Source: Glycomyces tenuis DSM 44171
GTDB lineage: Bacteria > Actinomycetota > Actinomycetes > Mycobacteriales > Micromonosporaceae
Length of the DNA: 64,000 bases
Assembly: GCF_000427885.1 (NCBI RefSeq)
Contig: NZ_ATYW01000004.1
Location: 62,193 to 126,192 of the forward strand
Direction: 5' to 3'
This document shows, one piece after another, positions 51,932 through 59,622 of the stretch. How positions within the stretch are numbered: position 1 is the stretch's first letter; each line of letters begins with the position of its first letter. A program made the translations under genes and the position numbers. Under the pieces are notes generated by a model that ran no database searches, was not told the origin of the DNA, and saw nothing but the letters and a program-made list of their open reading frames with translations.

Positions 51932-52903
51932 ATGTCGAACGTCGTCGACGAAGCCCCCGGCGCGGCGCGCGAGCCGCGCCGCGCCGGGAGGCGCCGCACC
52001 AGACTGAGCAGACGCGGCAGGAAGGAGGCCTTCTACTTCTGGCTCTTCATCTCGCCGTGGCTGATCGGATTCGTCGGGTTCCTGCTCGGCCCCATGGTCG
52101 CCTCCGTCTACATCTCGCTGACCGAATGGGACTCCTTCACCCCGCCCCAGTGGGTCGGGCTGGACAACTACACCCGAGCGCTCACCGAGGACCCCGTCTT
52201 CTGGAAGTCGCTGTGGAACACCTTCTACTACGCGCTGATCTCCGTCCCGCTCGGGCTGATCGTCGGCGTGTGGCTGGCGAACCTGCTCAACAAGCGGGTC
52301 CGCGGGCGCAAACTGTTCCGCACGCTCATCTACCTGCCCACGCTCGTCCCGCTCGTCGCGACGGCGATGGTCTTCAAGATGGTCCTCGCGCCGTCGGGCC
52401 CGCTCAACGACCTGCTCGGGCTGTTCGGCCTCGACGGGCCCGAATGGCTCCTCTCCGCCACGTGGATCAAGCCCGCGCTGATCGTCCTGTCCGTGTGGGG
52501 CGCCGGGGCCGCGACGGTGCTCCTGCTGTCGGCCATGAACGGCATCCCGCGCGAGCTCTACGAGGCCGCCGAGATCGACGGCGCCGGCGCCTGGCGCCAG
52601 TTCTGGTCGGTCACCTTTCCCCAGATCACGCCGATCATCTTCTTCAACCTGATCATGGGGCTCATCGGGGCGTTCCAGATCTTCTCGCAGGTCTACATCC
52701 TCGCCCCGAACAACAACGTCGGCGGCCCGGACAACGCCAGCCAGATGATGGTGACGCTGCTGTTCCAGGAGGCGTTCTCCTTCTACCACTTCGGTTACGC
52801 CTCGGCGATCGCGTGGCTGCTGTTCATCGTCATCCTGGTGTTCACCGTGATCGCCTTCCGCACGGCCCGCAAGTGGGTCTTCTACGAGACGGAGGTGCGC
52901 TGA
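51932..52903 (+). CDS. Carbohydrate ABC transporter permease (MalF/UgpA type)
   Basis: The 323-residue permease has an Arg-rich cytoplasmic start, six membrane helices and the EAA loop (LYEAAEIDGAGAWRQFWSVTFP). It starts 9 bp after the binding protein and shares one base with the second permease start (TGATG). Confidence 0.94.
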   Translation: MSNVVDEAPGAAREPRRAGRRRTRLSRRGRKEAFYFWLFISPWLIGFVGFLLGPMVASVYISLTEWDSFTPPQWVGLDNYTRALTEDPVFWKSLWNTFYYALISVPLGLIVGVWLANLLNKRVRGRKLFRTLIYLPTLVPLVATAMVFKMVLAPSGPLNDLLGLFGLDGPEWLLSATWIKPALIVLSVWGAGAATVLLLSAMNGIPRELYEAAEIDGAGAWRQFWSVTFPQITPIIFFNLIMGLIGAFQIFSQVYILAPNNNVGGPDNASQMMVTLLFQEAFSFYHFGYASAIAWLLFIVILVFTVIAFRTARKWVFYETEVR

Positions 52904-53844
52904 TGGCCATCGCCCCGCAGGCGGCCGCGCCCGGCCCGGCGGCCGAGGCGGACCGCAAGGGCCGCCGCGACGACGGCGACGCCGCCAAGCGGACGCTCTC
53001 GGCCTTCAAGGCCTCGCCCGCCACCTACGCGGTGCTCATCGTCGTCTCGGCACTGCTGTTCGTGCCGTTCGTGCTCATGGTCTCGATCTCCCTGGCGAGC
53101 GACCAGACCAGCGCGGAGAACGCGTTCACGATCATCCCCGGCGAGTTCGAGTGGTCGAACTTCGCCGACGTCTTCACCGCGACCGGCCTGCCGGTGGGGC
53201 GCTTCGTCCTCAACTCGGTCCTCATCGCGACGCTGTCCGCGGTGGGCCAGGTGCTGTCGTCCTCGCTCGTCGGCTACGCCTTCGCGCGGCTGCGGGCCCC
53301 CGGCAAGGGCGTCATGTTCATGATCGTGCTCGCCACGATGATGATCCCCGCCCAGATCACGATGATCCCGCAGTTCCTGCTGTTCAAGGAGCTCGGATGG
53401 GTGAACACCTACCTGCCGCTCATCGTGCCGAACTTCTTCTCCAACGCGTTCAACGTGTTCCTGGTGCGCCAGTTCGTCTCCCGGCTCCCCAGCGAGCTCG
53501 ACGAGGCGGCGCAGGTGGACGGGCTCGGCTACTTCGGCGTCTACCGCCGCATCATCCTGCCGATGATGTGGCCGATCCTGACGGCGATCGCGATCTTCAC
53601 GCTCACGTTCGCCTGGGGCGACTTCATGGGCCCGCTCATCTACCTCAACTCCGAGGAGTCCATGCCGCTCGCGCTCGGGCTCCAGTACATGACGTCCACG
53701 AGCAACGCCATGCAGCTCCCGCCGTGGAACCTCGTCATGGTCGGCTCGATCATCCTGACCCTGCCGATGATCGCGATCTACTACCTGGGTCAGAAATACC
53801 TGTACGAGATGAACCTCCAAGGCGGAAGCGCTGGTGTCAAGTGA
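52903..53844 (+). CDS. Carbohydrate ABC transporter permease (MalG type)
   Basis: The 313-residue permease has a charged N-terminus of about 35 residues, six membrane helices and the EAA loop (LDEAAQVDGLGYFGVYRRIILP). Its stop overlaps the following GH35 gene start as GTGA. No ABC ATPase is encoded in the operon, as usual for actinomycete sugar importers powered by MsiK. Confidence 0.94.
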   Translation: MAIAPQAAAPGPAAEADRKGRRDDGDAAKRTLSAFKASPATYAVLIVVSALLFVPFVLMVSISLASDQTSAENAFTIIPGEFEWSNFADVFTATGLPVGRFVLNSVLIATLSAVGQVLSSSLVGYAFARLRAPGKGVMFMIVLATMMIPAQITMIPQFLLFKELGWVNTYLPLIVPNFFSNAFNVFLVRQFVSRLPSELDEAAQVDGLGYFGVYRRIILPMMWPILTAIAIFTLTFAWGDFMGPLIYLNSEESMPLALGLQYMTSTSNAMQLPPWNLVMVGSIILTLPMIAIYYLGQKYLYEMNLQGGSAGVK

Positions 53845-56489
53845 CTGATCTGTCCACTACGGCTGTTCGACGCGGCTCGGTCGAGCTCGGGCCCTCGGGG
53901 TTCGCGCTCGACGGACGCGAGGAGGCGCTCCTGTGCGCGTCGCTGTTCTACTTCCGGCTCCCGCGCGAGGTCTGGGAGGCGCGGCTCGCGCAGGTCCGCG
54001 CCACCGGCTACCACGCGATCGACGTCTACCTGCCGTGGAACTTCCACGAGACCGCGCCGGGCGTGTGGGACTTCGAAGGGCGGCGCGACGTCGGCGCGTT
54101 CCTCGACCTCGCGCACGAGGCCGGCCTGGCGGTGATCGCCAGGCCGGGGCCGTACATCTGCTCCGAATGGGACGGCGGAGCGCTGCCCGCGTGGCTCGGG
54201 CTCGAGGAGGGGCTGCGGCTGCGGCAGGCGGAGCCGCGCTTCCTCGCGCACGTGCGCGGCTGGTTCGACCGGGCCATGCCGATCATCGCCGAACGCCAGC
54301 GGGGCCGCGGCGGCGGTGTCATCGCCGTCCAGCTCGAGAACGAGCTCGACTTCTTCGACACCGCCGACCGCGCCGCCTACATCACCGCGCTGCGCGACAT
54401 GGCGCTCGATCACGGCGTCGAGGTGCCGCTCGTCGCCTGCGCCGGCCAGGGCGACCTCGTCGGCGCGAGCGGCGGCGTCGACGGCGTGACGCCCGCGTTC
54501 AACTTCTACCCCGACGACCGCTCCCCGTTCGTCGAGGCCGAGGTCCGCCGGTACGCGGCGCTGGCGGCCGCGCGCGGCGAGCCGCTGCTGGTGACCGAGA
54601 CCAACCGGCGCCACACGACGCTGCGCCGCCTGCTGGTCAGCGGGGCGACGGTGCTCGCCCCCTACCTCCAGGCCTCGGGCTTCGACTTCGGATACACGCC
54701 GTCGGTCGGCAACTGGGGCGACCCCGGCGGCTTCATGACCCACGACTACGACTTCAACGGCTATCTGTCCCCTGTGGGCGAGGCGCGCCCCGAGGCGGCC
54801 GAGGCCCGCGTCCTGACGGCGTTCACCCGCACCCTCGGACCGGCCCTCGCGAAGGGCACGGCGCGGGCCGCGGGCGAGGTCGCGCACGTGACCGTCCCGA
54901 GCAGCGCCTCCCCCTCCCAGCTGGTCCTCGACGGCGGCGGCACCGTCACCGGCGTCCCGAACCTGGGCTCAGAGCCCGGCGAGGCGACGATCGGCGCCGC
55001 GGACGGCCTGCCCGACGTGGTCGTCGAACTGCCGCCCTTCTCGTGCCCGCTCATCGTCCGCGACCTGCCGCTCGAGCGCTTCGGCCTGCCGGGCACGCTG
55101 CGCCTCGCCTCGGCCGACCTCGTGGGCGCGGGCCCGGGCGGGCTCGAACTGGCCTCCCGCGCGCGCAGCACCGTCGCGCTCGAAGGCGGCGACGGCGTCA
55201 GGCTCGCCGAGCTCCCGGCGCCCGCCCCCGGCGCGCCCGCGCGGTCGACGGTGCGATCCGGCGACGACGCATGGGACGTCGTCGTCCGCCATCCCGAGGA
55301 CGTGCCGGCGCCGCCCGGCGCGCCCGCGGGCGCCGTCGCCACGGCCGAGGAGGAGCCGACGGTTCTCACCGGCGCGGTCCGCCTCGACCTCGAGACCCGT
55401 TCGGGCCGCACCGAAGCGCACGAGTTCCCGCCCGCGTCCGAGGCCGTCGGCGTCCACCGCGGACGCACCCACTACGCCGCGTCGCTCGACGGCGTCGGGG
55501 AACTCCTGATCGAAGGGGCCGGCGACATCGTCGACCTCGCGCTCGACGGGCGCGCCCTGCCGAGCCTCGCGCCCTTCGGGGCGACCGTCCGCGTCCCGGT
55601 CGGCGCTGCGACCGGGATCGAGGCCACTGTGGAGACGTGGGGGCACGCCAACTTCGACGACGCGCGCCTGCCCGGCCTCGCGATCGGCTCGCTGCGCGGC
55701 CTCGGCCGCGTGTGGTCGGTGACCGCGAGCGAGGACGTCGGCGCGCTCTGGACGGTCGACGGCGGGGAGCAGTGGGCCGGGGAACCGGCACCGACGCGCC
55801 CGCTCGGCGGCTGGAGCAGCACCAGGATCGGCCGCCCGGTGACGTACCGGCGCGCGCTGCCGGTGGACGGCTCCAGCCACCATGCGCTGCACCTGAAAGG
55901 ACTCGCGGCGCCGTGCGACGTCGAGGTCGACGGCCGGGCCCGCGCCGTCGGCCCCGACGAGCCGTGGCTGCACCTGGCCCCCGGCGAAGGCGGGGAACTG
56001 GCGGTCACGCTGCCCCACTGGCCCGGCTCGGTCGGCGGGGCGGAGCTGCTCCGCCTTGCGCCCGTGCGAGAATGGCAGGTCGAGCCGCAGTCCGACGACG
56101 CCCTCCTCGAGCTCGCCGGACGCGACCACACCGGACAAGACGGCGCCATACGGGACAGCGCCGTACGAGACGGCGGCCGGGAGACCGGACTGCCGCTCGA
56201 ACTCGAACCGGGCGAGGAGGCCTGGTTCGAGCTCGCGGTGCCGCCAGGAGGCCGCTCCCTCAGGTTCGAGGGCGCGCAGCTGCGCGTCAGCGCCTTCGCC
56301 GCGGGAGAACTGCTGGGACGCGTCTGGTTGGACGACGCGGTCCGCCCGCGGTTCACCGGCGGCGACCCCGGTCGGCTGTGGATCCCGGCCGCGTGGAACG
56401 CGGGAAGGGTCCGGCTGCTGGTCCGCGGGACCGCCGGCGGCGACCGCCCGCGCCTCGCGCGCGTGACCGCGGCCGCCACACCGGAATGA
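53841..56489 (+). CDS. GH35-type beta-galactosidase
   Basis: The 882-residue enzyme starts with a GH35 barrel: ASLFYFRLPREVWEARL, VYLPWNFHE, ARPGPYICSEWDGG, the acid/base Glu in AVQLENELDFF and the nucleophile Glu in LLVTETNRRH. The C-terminal half holds several beta-sandwich domains typical of bacterial GH35. There is no signal peptide, so it acts in the cytoplasm on the sugar imported by the adjacent transporter. GTG 53841 is fixed by the GTGA overlap with the permease stop. The substrate may be a beta-galactoside; other beta-linked sugars are possible. Confidence 0.9.
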   Translation: MTDLSTTAVRRGSVELGPSGFALDGREEALLCASLFYFRLPREVWEARLAQVRATGYHAIDVYLPWNFHETAPGVWDFEGRRDVGAFLDLAHEAGLAVIARPGPYICSEWDGGALPAWLGLEEGLRLRQAEPRFLAHVRGWFDRAMPIIAERQRGRGGGVIAVQLENELDFFDTADRAAYITALRDMALDHGVEVPLVACAGQGDLVGASGGVDGVTPAFNFYPDDRSPFVEAEVRRYAALAAARGEPLLVTETNRRHTTLRRLLVSGATVLAPYLQASGFDFGYTPSVGNWGDPGGFMTHDYDFNGYLSPVGEARPEAAEARVLTAFTRTLGPALAKGTARAAGEVAHVTVPSSASPSQLVLDGGGTVTGVPNLGSEPGEATIGAADGLPDVVVELPPFSCPLIVRDLPLERFGLPGTLRLASADLVGAGPGGLELASRARSTVALEGGDGVRLAELPAPAPGAPARSTVRSGDDAWDVVVRHPEDVPAPPGAPAGAVATAEEEPTVLTGAVRLDLETRSGRTEAHEFPPASEAVGVHRGRTHYAASLDGVGELLIEGAGDIVDLALDGRALPSLAPFGATVRVPVGAATGIEATVETWGHANFDDARLPGLAIGSLRGLGRVWSVTASEDVGALWTVDGGEQWAGEPAPTRPLGGWSSTRIGRPVTYRRALPVDGSSHHALHLKGLAAPCDVEVDGRARAVGPDEPWLHLAPGEGGELAVTLPHWPGSVGGAELLRLAPVREWQVEPQSDDALLELAGRDHTGQDGAIRDSAVRDGGRETGLPLELEPGEEAWFELAVPPGGRSLRFEGAQLRVSAFAAGELLGRVWLDDAVRPRFTGGDPGRLWIPAAWNAGRVRLLVRGTAGGDRPRLARVTAAATPE

Positions 56490-56513
56490 GCACGTAGCGA
56501 ACCAGGAGCCCAC

Positions 56514-57740
56514 ATGGCCGTCACCAGGCGTACCTCTCGCGACATCCGCAGCGAGTCCAGGCTCGACGTCATGCACGCGCTGCTGTCGGCCGGAGCGGCG
56601 AGCCGGGGCGAGCTGGCGCGCGCGACGGGCCTGAGCACCGCGACCGTCGCGACCGTCGTCAGCGACCTGCTCTCCGGCGGCATCGTCACCGAGGCCGGGC
56701 TCACGAACGGGCGCGTCGGGCGGCCGACGACCACCCTGCGCCTCAACGGCGACCGCGGCCGCATCGTCGGCATCGACGTCGCCGAGACGTACATCCGCGC
56801 GGTCGTGTTCGACGCGGCGCTCGACGAGCTCGCCTCCGCCGAAGTCGCCGTGGACGAGCACCACGGCGAGGCCGACTACGTCGTCGCCCGCCTCGCCCGC
56901 GCCCTCGAGGACGCGCTCGAGCGCGCGGGCGCGGCGCGCGACGACGTCCTGGGCGTCGGCGTCTCGCTCCCCGGCGGGACGCAGCGCCCGGCGGAGGTGT
57001 CCGTGGTCGTGCCGAACGCTGCCTGGCGCCACCTCGACCGGCTGCGCGAGCGGATCGGCCTGCCGGTGGTCGTCGACAACCCGCTCAAGGCGATCGCGAC
57101 GGCCGAGCTGTGGTCCGGCGAGGGGCGGCGGCACTCCAGCATGATCACGCTCAACCTCGGCACCGGCGTGGGCGCGGGCATCGTCCTCGAAGGGGCGATC
57201 CTGCGCGGCGCGAGGAACTTCGCCGGCGAATGGGGCCACAGCCTCCTCGCGCTCGACGGGCGCCGGTGCCGGTGCGGGCGGGCCGGCTGTGTCGAGGCGT
57301 ACGTCGGCGCCGCGGGCATCCAGCGCACCCTCGCCGGGATCGCGCCCGAGCACCCGCTCGCGTCCGAACCCATGCAGCGCGAGTTCATCGGGGCCCTGGC
57401 CTCCGCGCTCGCGCGGCCCTCGCCCGACCCCGCCGTGACCGAGACGCTCGAACGCACCGCGCGGTACCTGGGGGCCGCGATCGCCGACCTCGTCGCGATC
57501 GTCGACCCCGAGATGATCACGCTCACCGGGTGGACGGTGTGGGCGCTGGGCGACCACCTCGTGCCCGCCGTGCGGCGCCGGGTGGTCGAGGAGGCGCCCG
57601 GCGATGCGGCGGCCGAGCTCGCGATCGAGGTCTCAACGGTCCGAGGCAACCCGGTCGCCACCGGCATCGCCACCATCGCGCTCGAACGGTTCCTCGGCGA
57701 CATGGGACTGTTGACTTCGCGGGTGCCGACGGCGCTGTAG
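56514..57740 (+). CDS. ROK-family transcription regulator
   Basis: The 408-residue protein has an N-terminal winged helix (SRGELARATGLSTATVATVV) followed by a ROK domain with the ATP-loop-like GIDVAETYIRAVVFD and a zinc motif CRCGRAGCVE after GEWGHSLLAL. It is last in the operon, 24 bp after the beta-galactosidase, and probably represses the operon until its sugar appears, through the AT-rich inverted repeats near 50.58 kb. ATG 56514 follows CAGGAG. Confidence 0.93.
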   Translation: MAVTRRTSRDIRSESRLDVMHALLSAGAASRGELARATGLSTATVATVVSDLLSGGIVTEAGLTNGRVGRPTTTLRLNGDRGRIVGIDVAETYIRAVVFDAALDELASAEVAVDEHHGEADYVVARLARALEDALERAGAARDDVLGVGVSLPGGTQRPAEVSVVVPNAAWRHLDRLRERIGLPVVVDNPLKAIATAELWSGEGRRHSSMITLNLGTGVGAGIVLEGAILRGARNFAGEWGHSLLALDGRRCRCGRAGCVEAYVGAAGIQRTLAGIAPEHPLASEPMQREFIGALASALARPSPDPAVTETLERTARYLGAAIADLVAIVDPEMITLTGWTVWALGDHLVPAVRRRVVEEAPGDAAAELAIEVSTVRGNPVATGIATIALERFLGDMGLLTSRVPTAL

Positions 57741-57784
57741 GACGCCGGGCGCGCCGCTCTGCGGCGGGCCGCGCCCCGGCGTCC
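57740..57784 (+). terminator. Terminator after the ROK gene
   Basis: A 10-bp stem (57740-57749 with 57775-57784), extended by further GC pairs with one bulge, starts at the last base of the ROK stop codon and closes the second sugar operon. Confidence 0.65.
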
Positions 57785-58010
57785 GTCATCGTCGTCGGCA
57801 CCCGCGAAGTCAGCGCGAATACCGCTAGTTCCAGTCGCAGTCGCGCCGTGCGCGAAGATCGCGGTCTCTCAGCATCGTTCACCCTCCTTCGTCATCGTCG
57901 TCGGCTCACCGCGCGGTGAGCGCGAATGTCACTGGTTCCAGTCGCGTCATTGCCAACTGCAGTCGCGCTGCGCGCGAAGATCACGGTCTCTCGACATCGT
58001 TCATCCCTCC
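57785..58010. repeat. Two-copy intergenic tandem repeat (~106 and ~120 bp)
   Basis: Both copies start with GTCATCGTCGTCGGC (57785 and 57891) and share GCGCGAAT, GTTCCAGTCG, CGAAGATC and CGGTCTCT in the same order; copy two has an insertion of about 15 bp. The 453-bp gap between the ROK and MFS genes contains no gene that I can support. Confidence 0.75.
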
Positions 58011-58193
58011 TCTCGTCCTTCGAGCTCATCGGCGGACACAGGTGTTCGTGGACGCCCGGTGGCCCTGTGCCCCCGGCCGGTCGGGTCGTGACCGGCCGGG
58101 CACAAGGCGGCTCGCCCGTCTACCACTCGTTCGGGCACCGCATGTCACGGTCGCGTCCCATGGCTGTCTCCTCTCTGCACCCGTTCCACTGGT

Positions 58194-59489
58194 TCATGGA
58201 GCCGCTCCAGAGCCTTGAGGCTCCGGCGACTCGCTCCCCGCCCGTTCCTCGGCCGGAGCCGGGGCCCGGTCGGGACGGTTCGATTCAGTCCCGTTGAGGC
58301 GGAACGCGAATGCGATGGCGATCGCCCCCAGTGAGCCCGCCACGCCGCATGCCGCGATCGCTGTCGACGGCCGCACCACTTCGGCCAGCCCGCCCGCCAG
58401 GGCCATCCCCAGGCCCTGGGCGGTCTGCAGTCCGGCGGCGGCGAAGCCGATGGCCCGGGCGCGCAGGTGATCGGGCACCGACTGCGTGAACATCACCTGG
58501 GAGAGCACCATGTAGCTCGACAGCAGACCCGACAGCGACCACAGCACGACCGTCACCGCCAGGCTCGGCCCGGTCACGGTGGCGAGCAGCGGCAGGCCGG
58601 TCGCCACCGCCAGCGGCACGTTCAACCGTCCGCGCAACGTCGGTCCGAGCCGCGCCACGAGGACCGCGCCGATCACGGTGCCGACCACGTCGGCGGCCAT
58701 CAGCGTCCCCACGGCGGCCTGGTCGGCCCCGATCTGCTCGGCGTACGGCGCCGCGAGCGCTTCGGGGACGACGAAGCAGCCGTACAGCCAGATCAGCGAG
58801 GCCAGACCCATGAGCCGCCGATCGGCGGCCACCAGCGAGATCCCCGCCAGAGCGAACCGGCCCGCGCGCGGGCCGGCCTCGCCGGTGGGACTCCGTTCGG
58901 GCCGGTGCGGGCCGATGCCCCAGTGCAGCAGCGCGGCCGACAGCACGAACGTGCCCGCGTTGATCGCCAGCGCCAGATGCGGGCTGCCCGAGGCGCCCAC
59001 GACCACGCCGCCGAGGGTGAACCCGAGGATCTGCGCGATCCCGTCGGTGGAGCTCATGATGCTCACGCCGACCGGGTAGCGCTCGTCGGGAAGCACCCTG
59101 GGGAGGGTGGAGGTGCGGGCGGCCGAGAACAGCGGCTGCGGACAGGTCACCGCGATCACCAGGGCCGCCACCACCGGCAGCGGGAGCGCGGGGATCGCCA
59201 TCACCGCGAGCAGGACCGCGCGCAGCAGGTCGACGACGACCATGACGGCGCGCCGCGAGTACCGGTCGGCCAGACCGGCCAGCAGCGGGGCGGTCACCAG
59301 CGGCGGCAGGAACGTCATCGCGTACACCAGCGCGGAGAGCGCGGGGGAGGAGGTCCGGTCGAACACCAGCAGCGCCAGCGCCACGCGCGCGAACTGGTCG
59401 CCGATCCGAGACTGCAGCTGAGCGATCCACAGGATCCGGAACTCGCCCACGGCGAACACGTCGCGGAACCTCGCCGTCCGCTCGGCCAT
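58194..59489 (-). CDS. MFS transporter
   Basis: The 431-residue protein has about twelve membrane helices and the MFS signatures of the EntS-like export group (GEFRILWIAQLQSRIGDQFARVALALL, and the loop motif GLADRYSRR). It most likely exports a small molecule or drug by proton antiport; substrate unknown. ATG 59489 follows GAGGGGA. It is divergent from an AfsR-like regulator across 133 bp, which could indicate control of the exporter by that regulator. Confidence 0.9.
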   Translation of the reverse strand: MAERTARFRDVFAVGEFRILWIAQLQSRIGDQFARVALALLVFDRTSSPALSALVYAMTFLPPLVTAPLLAGLADRYSRRAVMVVVDLLRAVLLAVMAIPALPLPVVAALVIAVTCPQPLFSAARTSTLPRVLPDERYPVGVSIMSSTDGIAQILGFTLGGVVVGASGSPHLALAINAGTFVLSAALLHWGIGPHRPERSPTGEAGPRAGRFALAGISLVAADRRLMGLASLIWLYGCFVVPEALAAPYAEQIGADQAAVGTLMAADVVGTVIGAVLVARLGPTLRGRLNVPLAVATGLPLLATVTGPSLAVTVVLWSLSGLLSSYMVLSQVMFTQSVPDHLRARAIGFAAAGLQTAQGLGMALAGGLAEVVRPSTAIAACGVAGSLGAIAIAFAFRLNGTESNRPDRAPAPAEERAGSESPEPQGSGAAP

Positions 59490-59622
59490 GCGTCTCCCCT
59501 CGCTCTGCGCGGCGCCTCCTCGGGCGGCCGCGAGACCCATGGAAACCCGACGCGGCCTCAGATCGGCCTCACCGGCGCGTCGCCTACGCGATCCGACGTA
59601 GCGGGTTTACGCCCGATCGCCG

